A DNA stretch of 64,000 bases from Pseudomonadota bacterium (GTDB taxonomy: Bacteria; Pseudomonadota; Alphaproteobacteria; Rhizobiales; Hyphomicrobiaceae), in assembly GCA_023423275.1 (NCBI GenBank), contig JAFAFW010000031.1, positions 19,333 to 83,332 on the forward strand, in the 5' to 3' direction. Positions 7,681-15,814 of this stretch are shown piece by piece. The notes below the pieces were generated by a model. That model had not been told where the DNA came from. It worked only from the letters and a program-made list of their open reading frames with translations, and made no database searches. How positions within the stretch are numbered: the first letter of the stretch is position 1; each line of letters opens with the position of its first letter. Position numbers and translations under genes: made by a program.

Positions 7681-10593
7681 ATGAATTCACACGTGCCGGC
7701 CAATCGGGTCCTTGAGGATCGGTTGAGGCGGGAAGTGCAGGGCGAGGTCCTGTTCGACCGCTTCAGCCGCGGACGGTATTCCACAGATGCCTCGATCTAT
7801 CAGATCGAGCCTGTTGGCGTGATTATCCCGAAGTCCGACGACGACGTGCGGGCAGCCCTCGATATCGCCCGTGAGGCTGGGGTCCCGGTCCTGCCGCGCG
7901 GCGGGGGGACATCGCAATCCGGTCAGACGGTCGGGCGCGCGCTGGTCATCGACTATACGAAACACCTCAACCGCATCGTCGAGCTCGATAAGGATGCCGG
8001 CACCTGCATCGTCGAGCCGGGTATCGTACTGGAGGAGCTCAACCGGCAACTGAAATCCACCGGACTGATGTTTCCGGTCGATGTTTCGACGGCGAGCCGC
8101 GCCACCATCGGTGGCATGACCGGAAACAATTCCTGCGGTACGCGCTCGCTGCGCTACGGGATCATGCGCGACAATGTCGAGGCGATCGACGCGTACCTGC
8201 CCGATGGAACGGCAGTTCGTTTCGCCGAGATGCCTTCGCTGCCTGAGGGGCGAGGGACGGGGGATAAGTTATTTCGAGATCTGGCAGCGCTGGGACAGCG
8301 CGAGATGCAGCACATCTCTCATGCCTTTCCGCCGGTCTCGCGCCGGGTAGGCGGCTATCTGCTCGATGCGCTGGTGCCAGGAAACAAACCGCTGAACCTG
8401 GCGACGCTGTTGATCGGTTCCGAGGGCACGCTTGCCTTGTCCCGGCGGATCAAGGTGAAGCTCTCGCGCCAGCCGAAAAACAAGGCGCTGGGCATCTGCC
8501 ACTTCGCGACCTTCCGCGCGGCGATGGAGGCAGCGCAGCATATCGTGCGCCTGGGGCCGGTCGCGGTTGAAGTCGTCGATCGCACATTGATCGAGCTGGC
8601 GCGCGATATCGCCATGTTCCGCCCGGTGATGGAGACCTACGTGCGCGGGCGGCCCGATGCGCTATTGCTGACCGAGTTCGCCGAGGACGATCAGGCAGAA
8701 AATCTCCGCCGGCTGGCGCAGCTCGATGAGCTGATGGGTGATCTCGGCCATCCCAACAGCGTCGTGAAAGTCGAAGATGCGGCCGGACAGAAAGCCGTGT
8801 GGGAAGTCCGCGCGGCGGGCCTCAACATCATGATGTCGATGAAGAGCGAGGGAAAGCCCGTGTCCTTCATCGAGGACTGTGCCGTTCCGTTGGAGCATCT
8901 GGCGGATTACACGGAGCGCTTGACCGCCGTCTTCGAGAAGCACGGCACGCGCGGCACCTGGTACGCGCACGCGTCCGTCGGTTGCCTGCATGTGCGGCCG
9001 GTTCTGAACCTGAAGCTCGAAAAGGATGCCACTACCATGCGCGCCATCGCCGAGGAGGCGTTTGCGATGGTGAAGGAGTACAAAGGCTCGCATTCCGGCG
9101 AGCACGGCGACGGACTGGTGCGGTCGGAGTTCCACGAGCTGATGTATGGCCGCAAGACCGTCGCGCTGTTCGAGGACGTGAAAGACCGCTTCGATCCTGC
9201 GGGCATCATGAATCCCGGAAAGATCGTCCGTCCTCCGCGCATGAATGACCGCACGCTGTTCCGCTACAAGCCCGAGTATCAGATTCTGCCGCTTCGTACG
9301 GAGCTCGACTGGTCCGCCTATCCCGGAGCCGGCGGCGGATTTCAAGGCGCCGTGGAGATGTGCAACAACAACGGCGAATGCCGTAAGCTCGACGCCGGTG
9401 TCATGTGTCCGAGCTATCGGGTGACGCGCAACGAGCGCGACGTCACGCGCGGACGTGCCAATTCGTTGCGGCTCGCCATGTCAGGCCAGCTCGGACCCGA
9501 CGCGCTCGCCAGCGAGGCGATGCTGGAGACGATGAAGCTTTGCGTCTCCTGCAAAGGATGCCGGCGTGAATGTCCGACCGGCGTGGACATGGCGCGCATG
9601 AAGATCGAGGTTCTTGCCGCCGCAAACCGGCGCAGGCGGCTTCCGCTGAAAGAGCGTTTGATTGCGTATCTGCCGCGCTATGCGCCTTACGCCGCCAGGC
9701 TCGCGCCGCTGATGAATGCCCGCGATCTCGTGCCCGGGTTTGCGGTTCTGATGGAGCGTTTCAGCGGAATGACCGCCAAACGGAAATTGCCGCAGTGGAC
9801 GCGCCGTCCATTCCGCAGGCATCGGCCGGATGGTACGCAGTCCGCCCAGGATCGTTCGGTTGCGCTGTTTGCCGATACCTTCAACGCCTACTTCGAGCCG
9901 GACAATCTGAATGCAGCCGTCGAGGTCTTGGAGCGTCTCGGCTATGCGGTCGACGTCGTCACCGCAACGGATAACGGGCGGCCCGTCTGTTGTGGACGGA
10001 CATTCCTTTCTGCGGGGCTGGTCGATGAGGCACGCGCCGAGGCACAGCGGCTGCTCGCGGCGCTGAAGCCCTATACTGCGCGTGGCGTGCCGGTTATCGG
10101 GCTGGAGCCGTCATGTCTGTTGTCACTGAAGGATGAGGTTCCGGCGCTGCATCCGGGAGAAGAGGCGCAGAACGCGTCCGCCGCTGCTTATCTGTTCGAA
10201 GATTTTCTCGCGCGGGAGATCGATGCCGGACGGATCAAAGGGCCGATTGCGCGCGCCGCTGGTAAGGTTCTGCTGCATGGCCATTGTCATCAGAAGGCGT
10301 TCGGCGCGATGCCGGGTGTCAGCAAAGCTCTCCGATTGGTCGAGGATCTGGACGTCGAGGTCGTGCAGTCGAGCTGTTGCGGCATGGCCGGAGCGTTCGG
10401 ATATGGCGCCGAAACGTACGAGGTTTCGAAGGCGATGGGCGAGCTGTCCCTATTGCCCGCGGTGCGCAAGGCGGACGCGCAAACGACGATCGTTGCTGAC
10501 GGGTTTTCCTGCCGACATCAGATCAAGGACGGTACGGGCAGGCAGGCCAAGCATGTTGCGCGCGTCATACGCGATGCGATGACCGCGACATAG
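7681..10593 (+). CDS. FAD- and Fe-S-containing D-2-hydroxyacid dehydrogenase (YdiJ-like)
   Basis: A 970-residue fusion of three parts. First is an FAD-binding domain of the PCMH type (PRGGGTSQSGQTVG near residues 60-75, then TIGGMTGNNSCGTRS and GSEGTLAL) with its substrate-binding C-terminal half (SGEHGDGLVRSEF). Second is a two-cluster ferredoxin-like segment (CNNNGEC...CP, then CVSCKGCRRECP). Third is a cysteine-rich electron-transfer domain with two CCG motifs (VCCGRTF, SCCGMAG). E. coli YdiJ, a D-2-hydroxyglutarate dehydrogenase, has the same layout and length. It would oxidise a D-2-hydroxyacid and pass electrons to the quinone pool. The start at 7681 matches the family better than an upstream ATG at 7600. 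Confidence 0.88.
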   Translation: MNSHVPANRVLEDRLRREVQGEVLFDRFSRGRYSTDASIYQIEPVGVIIPKSDDDVRAALDIAREAGVPVLPRGGGTSQSGQTVGRALVIDYTKHLNRIVELDKDAGTCIVEPGIVLEELNRQLKSTGLMFPVDVSTASRATIGGMTGNNSCGTRSLRYGIMRDNVEAIDAYLPDGTAVRFAEMPSLPEGRGTGDKLFRDLAALGQREMQHISHAFPPVSRRVGGYLLDALVPGNKPLNLATLLIGSEGTLALSRRIKVKLSRQPKNKALGICHFATFRAAMEAAQHIVRLGPVAVEVVDRTLIELARDIAMFRPVMETYVRGRPDALLLTEFAEDDQAENLRRLAQLDELMGDLGHPNSVVKVEDAAGQKAVWEVRAAGLNIMMSMKSEGKPVSFIEDCAVPLEHLADYTERLTAVFEKHGTRGTWYAHASVGCLHVRPVLNLKLEKDATTMRAIAEEAFAMVKEYKGSHSGEHGDGLVRSEFHELMYGRKTVALFEDVKDRFDPAGIMNPGKIVRPPRMNDRTLFRYKPEYQILPLRTELDWSAYPGAGGGFQGAVEMCNNNGECRKLDAGVMCPSYRVTRNERDVTRGRANSLRLAMSGQLGPDALASEAMLETMKLCVSCKGCRRECPTGVDMARMKIEVLAAANRRRRLPLKERLIAYLPRYAPYAARLAPLMNARDLVPGFAVLMERFSGMTAKRKLPQWTRRPFRRHRPDGTQSAQDRSVALFADTFNAYFEPDNLNAAVEVLERLGYAVDVVTATDNGRPVCCGRTFLSAGLVDEARAEAQRLLAALKPYTARGVPVIGLEPSCLLSLKDEVPALHPGEEAQNASAAAYLFEDFLAREIDAGRIKGPIARAAGKVLLHGHCHQKAFGAMPGVSKALRLVEDLDVEVVQSSCCGMAGAFGYGAETYEVSKAMGELSLLPAVRKADAQTTIVADGFSCRHQIKDGTGRQAKHVARVIRDAMTAT

Positions 10594-10701
10594 GACGTCG
10601 CGCGGAATTAGAGGCCACAAAAATCACGCCTGGCTCCCGATATTTCGCTCGTGCGAATTCCGGAATGGCAGCTGAATGTTCCCACGTGAAGCGGAAATAC
10701 T

Positions 10702-11142
10702 CTAATGCTGCACAATGGAGGCATCGCCTAACCCGGCCTCGTTTTCAGCCATACGCAAGATCAGCCGATATTGGACAGTCGCATGCAGCGCCTCCAGCTC
10801 GGGGGCTGGCATAAGGCTGGACCGCTCATGTTTCAGCGCGGCAATATCCGCATTGGGAATGTTGAGCCTGGCATCATCGAGTGCGCGGCGCAAAATGCGC
10901 ATCAATTGTCGTCCCGCGCGTTCCTCGCTCGGTCGAAGCCAGACGTTCACGGTTATCAAATGCTGCTCTTCGGGCGGGTGGGATTGCGTGCGATCGAGCG
11001 TGTGCCCGATTGCCAGGAACGGGAATGTCGAGAAGGCCGAGATGTCCCGGAAGGCAACGCGATCGTGGAGAACGGAATTGACCTCGCTGTCCGCATCGAG
11101 CGCGCCGTAAACGGCGGATTTGATCCAGAAGTCCCGTTCCAT
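10702..11142 (-). CDS. DUF3168 (phage/gene-transfer-agent tail-completion-like) protein, orphan
   Basis: A 146-residue protein starting MERDFWIKSAVYGALDADSEV. The pattern of an N-terminal helix, a short β region (FPFLAIGHT), a long β strand ending HLITVNVWLRP and two further strands is that of DUF3168. That family is known from tailed-phage and gene-transfer-agent head-tail clusters. The frame stays open far upstream, but the family match begins at 11142, so I place the start there. No other phage gene is nearby, so this is either a domesticated relic or a cellular gene of unknown role. It lies 38 bases after the 25-codon peptide gene on the same strand. Confidence 0.7.
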   Translation of the reverse strand: MERDFWIKSAVYGALDADSEVNSVLHDRVAFRDISAFSTFPFLAIGHTLDRTQSHPPEEQHLITVNVWLRPSEERAGRQLMRILRRALDDARLNIPNADIAALKHERSSLMPAPELEALHATVQYRLILRMAENEAGLGDASIVQH

Positions 11143-11180
11143 CTTGGTCACGCTATTCGTATCTCCATGACACTGCAGGA

Positions 11181-11258
11181 TCAGAGAACGCCAAACAGAT
11201 GCAGAAGAATGATCACCGAAATCGGCACTCCAGCCAGCCACAAAATCACGCTTCTCAT
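11181..11258 (-). CDS. 25-residue single-span membrane peptide
   Basis: A 25-codon frame on the minus strand preceded by a strong ribosome-binding site: CTGGAGACGAGA ends directly before the ATG (complement of 11256-11258). The peptide starts MRSVILWLAGVP, continues ISVIILLHLFG and ends in a stop at 11181. It is one hydrophobic helix with an Arg near the N-terminus and a central Gly-x-Pro. From memory, similar 25-30-residue peptides with an IPI(P/S)xIIL core occur widely in Hyphomicrobiales without a known role; I could not check this. It is followed 38 bases later by the DUF3168 gene. Confidence 0.6.
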   Translation of the reverse strand: MRSVILWLAGVPISVIILLHLFGVL

Positions 11259-11890
11259 TCTCGTCTCCAGGTTGAAAACCGGCATGCGGTGCGCAGGTGA
11301 TGCGCCGCTCATTGCCGTCACGAACAGTGGGTGTCGGCAAATTAACGTTTTGAGCAGGCGAGTGGTTCCTATGATCACTGGCAGTGTCTGATGCTGCGGT
11401 TGCTTTTTTGCATCTGCGAACGCGCGGGCATGCCCCTGCGGCAGCGATAAGGCGTGAAAGCGCTTTCTGCGGCAGATCCCAGGCGAAATTGATTTTCAAT
11501 TGACGCCCGAATTGCTTTTCCAGATCAAGTCGATCGGCGCGAAATTTCCTTACGGCGTTATTTTTGCGTATTTTTTCGAGTTTTGCTCGCTGTCTTGACA
11601 CTATGCTTTTCACAAAAGGAGGGGTTTCCGAGCGCGTTTATCCGTGCGCTTTACTGACCTCTGGAGATGAGATTTCGCGACGGGCTGGATTGACATTGTT
11701 GCGCCACGGAGGCCTGATAGTGGGACAAGGCGTCCCATTGAGAGCCTTGCAAAAATACGCCGGGCGGCGATGGCGGCCTGAGCAAAGAAAAACAATCGGG
11801 CTTCGACAGTGCGTCGAGTCTGCGGGAAGTTGGTGCTTAGCGTCCGGTGCCGCGCACTCCGTGGCAAGCCGGCATCGGCTGGAGGAAACA
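11259..11890. other. 632-base intergenic region before the tct operon
   Basis: I find no convincing gene here. Part of it (about 11380-11620) is richer in A/T than its surroundings. A possible promoter for the tct genes is TTGACA at 11690-11695, followed 17-19 bases later by CTGATAG. A second TTGACA lies at about 11595 but has no clear -10 box. TGGGAC-5-GTCCCA at about 11721-11737 is a small inverted repeat that could be an operator. Open frames crossing the region in several directions lack start sites and family matches. Confidence 0.4.
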
Positions 11891-12856
11891 ATGATCCGAA
11901 ATACTGCACGAGTCTTGACGATTGCTTTGGGATTGGCTGGCGTTGCAACGCTGTCAGTGGCCGGAGCGTTCGCGCAGGACAAGTTCCCGTCCCGTCCGAT
12001 TGAGATGGTCGTCCCGTGGGGGCCGGGTGGCGGCGCAGATCAGCTCGCACGACTGACGGGTAAGCTCGTCGAACCCGGTCTCGGTGTATCCATACCGGTC
12101 GTGAATGTGCCCGGCGCAACTGGCGGAACGGGTATGGCGAAACTGCTTGCCGCGCCCGCCGACGGCTATTCCATGGCCATTTATATCGCCGACAGCCACG
12201 CGTTGCTCGCTGGTCCGGATGCCCGCTGGAAAAGCGAGGACATCATCCCGGTTTCCGTGATGATCCAGGGGCCATCTTTCCTGTTCGTGGCCGACAACAG
12301 CCGTTTCAAGAATTGGGCTGATTTCGAGAAAGAGGCGAAGGCGAAGCCCGGCACGCTCAAGGTGGCGACGCTTGGTTTCGGCAGCGTGGACGATTTCACG
12401 TTGAAGTATCTGGAAGGCAAGGGGATCAAGGTCGTTCAGGTTCCTTTCTCCAAGCCGAGCGAGCGTTATGTCTCGATCCTCGGCGGGCATGCCGACGCGC
12501 TTTATGAACAGGCCGGTGATGTGGGTCAGTTTCTGAAAAGCAAGCAGATGCGGCCGTTGATGATATTCGGCAAGGAACGTCATCCGGCGTTCAAGGACAC
12601 GCCGAGTTCCTACGAACTGGGCTACCAGGTGGCGCTGCCTCAGTTCCGGTCGCTTGTCGTGCGCGCTGGGACGCCGCCAGATCGGGTTAAGGCTCTTTCG
12701 GCTGCCTTGTCGAAAGCCGCGGCAACACCGGAGTTCAAGAAGTTCCTCGAGGAGCAGTTTGCTTCACCCGACAGTTATATCGATGCGTCGAAAGCAGGTG
12801 CCTTCGTCAAGGAGCAGCTTGACGACATGAAGAAGCTTTCGGGCGCGAAGTCCTAG
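11891..12856 (+). CDS. tctC: Tripartite tricarboxylate transporter substrate-binding protein (TctC)
   Basis: A 321-residue periplasmic binding protein with a Sec signal peptide (cleavage after GAFAQD). The Bug/TctC hallmarks are FPSRPIEMVVPWGPGGGADQLAR just after the signal and PVVNVPGATGGTGMAKL, the loop that holds the carboxylate ligand. GGAGGA at 11881-11886 fixes the start at 11891. The protein delivers an organic acid to the TctAB membrane complex encoded next. The residues seen do not reveal the ligand. The neighbouring 2-hydroxyacid dehydrogenase suggests a hydroxy- or dicarboxylate. Confidence 0.92.
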   Translation: MIRNTARVLTIALGLAGVATLSVAGAFAQDKFPSRPIEMVVPWGPGGGADQLARLTGKLVEPGLGVSIPVVNVPGATGGTGMAKLLAAPADGYSMAIYIADSHALLAGPDARWKSEDIIPVSVMIQGPSFLFVADNSRFKNWADFEKEAKAKPGTLKVATLGFGSVDDFTLKYLEGKGIKVVQVPFSKPSERYVSILGGHADALYEQAGDVGQFLKSKQMRPLMIFGKERHPAFKDTPSSYELGYQVALPQFRSLVVRAGTPPDRVKALSAALSKAAATPEFKKFLEEQFASPDSYIDASKAGAFVKEQLDDMKKLSGAKS

Positions 12857-12948
12857 CTATCGGCGTGTGACATCGGCTTCAGACGGGTGAGCGACGGCGC
12901 GCATCGCGGTCGCTCACCGGTTTTGGACGCGACACGAGGAGACGCCGC

Positions 12949-13497
12949 ATGACGCAGCGCGTGAAGGCAGCCCTGCCGTATATCCTGGGGCTGGTGATTG
13001 CTGCAGGACTGTTTTCTCTCGCCGGGACGATCAGTTATTCGCCTCGACCAGGGCAAATCGGGCCGGATTTCTGGCCTCGTCTTGCAATCGGTCTGATGGC
13101 TGCCGTCTGTCTCTTCGAGACGGTGCGGATCCTCGCACTTGGGACGGCCGGAAATGATATCCGGGGCATTGCTGAGCGTCTGGACGAAGAAGAGCCCGCG
13201 GATGATGCGGAGGCGCCAGCGCAACCGATCCTGCTTTTCGGCGGTATGGCACTCATTCTGGGCTATGCGGTGTTGGTGCCCGTACTCGGCTTTCTGCTGG
13301 CCTCATATCTGTTCCTGATCGCTTTCATGTATCTCGGTGGCGCCCGCAATCACGCGGCGATCTGGGTCTCCAGCACTGTGGGCATCCTGGCGTTCGCCTT
13401 CGTCTTTATCAAGATCGTCTACGTTTCCCTGCCGCGAGGTGAGCCTCCGTTCGATCAGGTGACGCAGATCATTATGAACCTGCTGCAGGTGAACTAG
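12949..13497 (+). CDS. tctB: Tripartite tricarboxylate transporter small subunit (TctB, DUF1468)
   Basis: A 182-residue protein with four membrane helices: about residues 7-27, 42-57, 92-120 and 130-157. The acidic cytoplasmic loop RLDEEEPADDAEAP lies between the second and third helices. This layout, and its place between tctC and tctA, identify TctB. GAGGAG upstream of 12949 gives a good ribosome-binding site. TctB is needed for function but is the least conserved member of the system. Confidence 0.9.
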   Translation: MTQRVKAALPYILGLVIAAGLFSLAGTISYSPRPGQIGPDFWPRLAIGLMAAVCLFETVRILALGTAGNDIRGIAERLDEEEPADDAEAPAQPILLFGGMALILGYAVLVPVLGFLLASYLFLIAFMYLGGARNHAAIWVSSTVGILAFAFVFIKIVYVSLPRGEPPFDQVTQIIMNLLQVN

Positions 13498-13518
13498 GCG
13501 CCCCGGGGAAGCACAAGC

Positions 13519-15030
13519 ATGCTCGATATTCTCTCTCAACTCGGCGCCGGCTTCATTGCCTGCTTCACGCCGAGCCATCTCCTCGTGCTGTTTCTCGGCA
13601 TCGTCGTTGGATTGCTCGTCGGCGTTTTGCCGGGTCTCACGCTGGTGATGGGCGTCATTCTTGTTCTTCCATTCACCTACCAGATGGACCTCACAGGCTC
13701 GATCATCCTGCTGACGGCGATGTACGTCTCGGGTACGTACGGCGGTGCGTTCACGGCCATTTTGTTCCGCATCCCCGGCGAACCGCTCGACGTTCCCATC
13801 CTGTGGGACGGTTATCCGATGGCGCAACGGGGCCGCGCCGCGGATGCGCTCGGCTGGACGTTGATGGCGGCCCTTGGCGGTGGCCTGGTCTCTGCCGTCA
13901 TCATGGTACTGATGACGAAACCGGTGGCTGATTTCGCGCTCAGGTTTTCGACGCCGGAGTATTTTGCGATCGTTTTATTCGGCCTCGCGAGTGTCATTTC
14001 CCTGGGACGCGGAGCGTTGCCAAATGCGTTGATCTCGCTGGCGATCGGCATTCTGATCGGCTGTGTCGGCACGGATGCGATCTACGGCAGCTACCGCTTC
14101 ACGTTTGGGTTGCCCATCCTGGCCGACGGCATCGAATTTCTGGTCGTGATGGTGGGAGCCTACGGTGTCGGCGAGATCCTGGCCCGACTGGAGCGTGGAT
14201 TTCACACCAAGCCGATTGAAGCGGTCAGCCAGACGTCCACGAGGTTGCCATCGCTACGCGAAATGTTCGCGCTACGCTGGATGTTTCTGCGGTCCAGCCT
14301 TCTCGGCAACGTGATCGGTTTGGTGCCCGGAGCCGGCGCGACCATCGCGTCGTTCGTGTCGTACGGCGTGGAGGCGCAGTATGGAAAGCGCCGCGCGGAA
14401 ATGGGGACCGGCGTTCCGGAGGGGATCGTGGCGCCGCAGGCTGCATCGACGGCATCGGTCGGCGGTGCGCTGGTGCCGCTGCTGGCGCTGGGCATTCCAG
14501 GCAGCGGCGCGACAGCCGTGATGCTCGGCGCTTTCATGCTGCATGGCGTGCAGCCGGGGCCTCAGGTTCTGTTGACGTCGGCGCCGATGGTCTACACGAT
14601 CTTCGCCTCGGTATTCCTTGGCATCGCGTTGATGTGCCTGATCGGCTTTTACTACATCCGCTTGCTGGTGAAGGTGCTGGATTTTCCCGAGACGTTCGTT
14701 TCCGCCTTCGTCATGCTGTTCTGCTTCATCGGAGCCATGTCGATCCGTAACAACCTGACCGACCTGTGGCTGATGATCGGTTTCGGCATCGTCGGCTACC
14801 TGCTGGAGCGGTTCCGGTTTCCGATCGCGCCGATGGTGCTCGGCGTCATTCTCGGGCCGATCGCGGAAGAAGCCTTCATGAACGCGATGATCAGCTACAG
14901 CAATGACTGGACCATCTTCTTTACGCGGCCGATCTCAGGGACGATCATGGCAGCGGTGATCCTGACGCTGCTGCTGCCGTTCCTCGGCCGGAAGCGTCAG
15001 CTCAAGCCGGTCGAGGCGACCGACCCGTAA
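13519..15030 (+). CDS. tctA: Tripartite tricarboxylate transporter large permease (TctA)
   Basis: A 503-residue integral membrane protein with about a dozen helices. It carries the two TctA signatures: the early VVGLLVGVLPGLTLVMGVILVLPF segment and YGGAFTAILFRIPGEP, and the second-half repeat NVIGLVPGAGATIASFVSYGVE with ALGIPGSGATAVML. It is the transport channel of the solute:cation symport system. It lies 21 bases after tctB, completing a tctCBA operon. The protein ends at full family length. Confidence 0.94.
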   Translation: MLDILSQLGAGFIACFTPSHLLVLFLGIVVGLLVGVLPGLTLVMGVILVLPFTYQMDLTGSIILLTAMYVSGTYGGAFTAILFRIPGEPLDVPILWDGYPMAQRGRAADALGWTLMAALGGGLVSAVIMVLMTKPVADFALRFSTPEYFAIVLFGLASVISLGRGALPNALISLAIGILIGCVGTDAIYGSYRFTFGLPILADGIEFLVVMVGAYGVGEILARLERGFHTKPIEAVSQTSTRLPSLREMFALRWMFLRSSLLGNVIGLVPGAGATIASFVSYGVEAQYGKRRAEMGTGVPEGIVAPQAASTASVGGALVPLLALGIPGSGATAVMLGAFMLHGVQPGPQVLLTSAPMVYTIFASVFLGIALMCLIGFYYIRLLVKVLDFPETFVSAFVMLFCFIGAMSIRNNLTDLWLMIGFGIVGYLLERFRFPIAPMVLGVILGPIAEEAFMNAMISYSNDWTIFFTRPISGTIMAAVILTLLLPFLGRKRQLKPVEATDP

Positions 15031-15112
15031 GTCAATCGACCTGGGCCCGAGGGCAGCGGACGAGCTCCCGTTCGCTTTGTCTCAGGCCGATGAAATCGGG
15101 CATGTGTCCGGT

Positions 15113-15148
15113 GACAAAGAAAACCCGCCCAGCGGAAGCTCGGCGGGT
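15113..15148 (-). terminator. Intrinsic terminator after the bactofilin gene
   Basis: On the minus strand ACCCGCC (complement of 15142-15148) pairs with GGCGGGT (complement of 15123-15129), and the hairpin is followed by the T-rich TTTTCTTTG (complement of about 15114-15122). The plus strand lacks a T-tract after the hairpin, so it serves the leftward bactofilin gene and not tctA. Confidence 0.75.
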
Positions 15149-15175
15149 CATTTGTTCGTGGACTGAAGACGTCAA

Positions 15176-15694
15176 TCAGGCGCTGGCGCGCGGCGTGCTG
15201 TTCGGCGACGTGAGTTGTGGCGCAATCTCGGAGGCGTCCTTCACCTTCCGCGAGCGACCGTCGAAGCTGGCACCCTGATCGATGGCGAGAGCCTGGCTGT
15301 GAATGTCACCTTCCACGATGGCGCTGGCATGAAGCACGACACGCGAGCCGAGGATGGCGCCTTGAACGCGGCCAAACACGTCGACCGTCTCGGCGGCAAT
15401 GGTCCCGCTGATGATCGCCTCTTCGCCGACGGTCAGCTTCATGCTGTGCAGATCGGCCTGGATATTGCCGTTGACACGCAGAGAGCCCTGGCACCGGATC
15501 GTAATCGCCTGACCTTCGATCGTGAGATCATTACCGATAACGGATTCGGCCGCATCCTGGCTCGAGGTGCCGGAAGTCACACCGTTGCTGCGGATCGGAG
15601 TCGGCGAGGGCGACCCGGTCGAGGAATCCATCGTTTTGATTTGCAAGGCGTCGAGATTGGCAGGTCTTGGATCGGGTTTGCGGTTGAAAACCAT
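15176..15694 (-). CDS. Bactofilin (polymer-forming cytoskeletal protein)
   Basis: A 172-residue protein with a flexible Pro/Ser/Thr-rich N-terminus (residues 1-50) and a central bactofilin β-helix of about 100 residues. Its rungs include SVIGNDLTIEG, GSLRVNGNIQADL, ISGTIAAETVDVFGRV and GDIHSQALAIDQGASFDG. Bactofilins polymerise without nucleotides and help organise the envelope or cell shape. An upstream in-frame ATG exists, but GGGGAG just before 15694 supports the start MVFNRKP. It is transcribed alone and has its own terminator. Confidence 0.9.
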   Translation of the reverse strand: MVFNRKPDPRPANLDALQIKTMDSSTGSPSPTPIRSNGVTSGTSSQDAAESVIGNDLTIEGQAITIRCQGSLRVNGNIQADLHSMKLTVGEEAIISGTIAAETVDVFGRVQGAILGSRVVLHASAIVEGDIHSQALAIDQGASFDGRSRKVKDASEIAPQLTSPNSTPRASA

Positions 15695-15814
15695 ACTGAA
15701 CTCCCCTCGGCTAGTACCCGCCGCGACCATCCGCCGCCGACATGGTCGAATTGTGTCAAGAGGGCGCTAAATAGCCAGAGGACGGACGCTTTTTTCGTGT
15801 GGGCGCAGCAACAC

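Noticed and set aside
11143..11613. N-terminal extension of the DUF3168 frame (157 codons)
   Set aside because: The frame is open but similarity begins at 11142, and the extension overlaps the well-supported 25-codon peptide in another frame.
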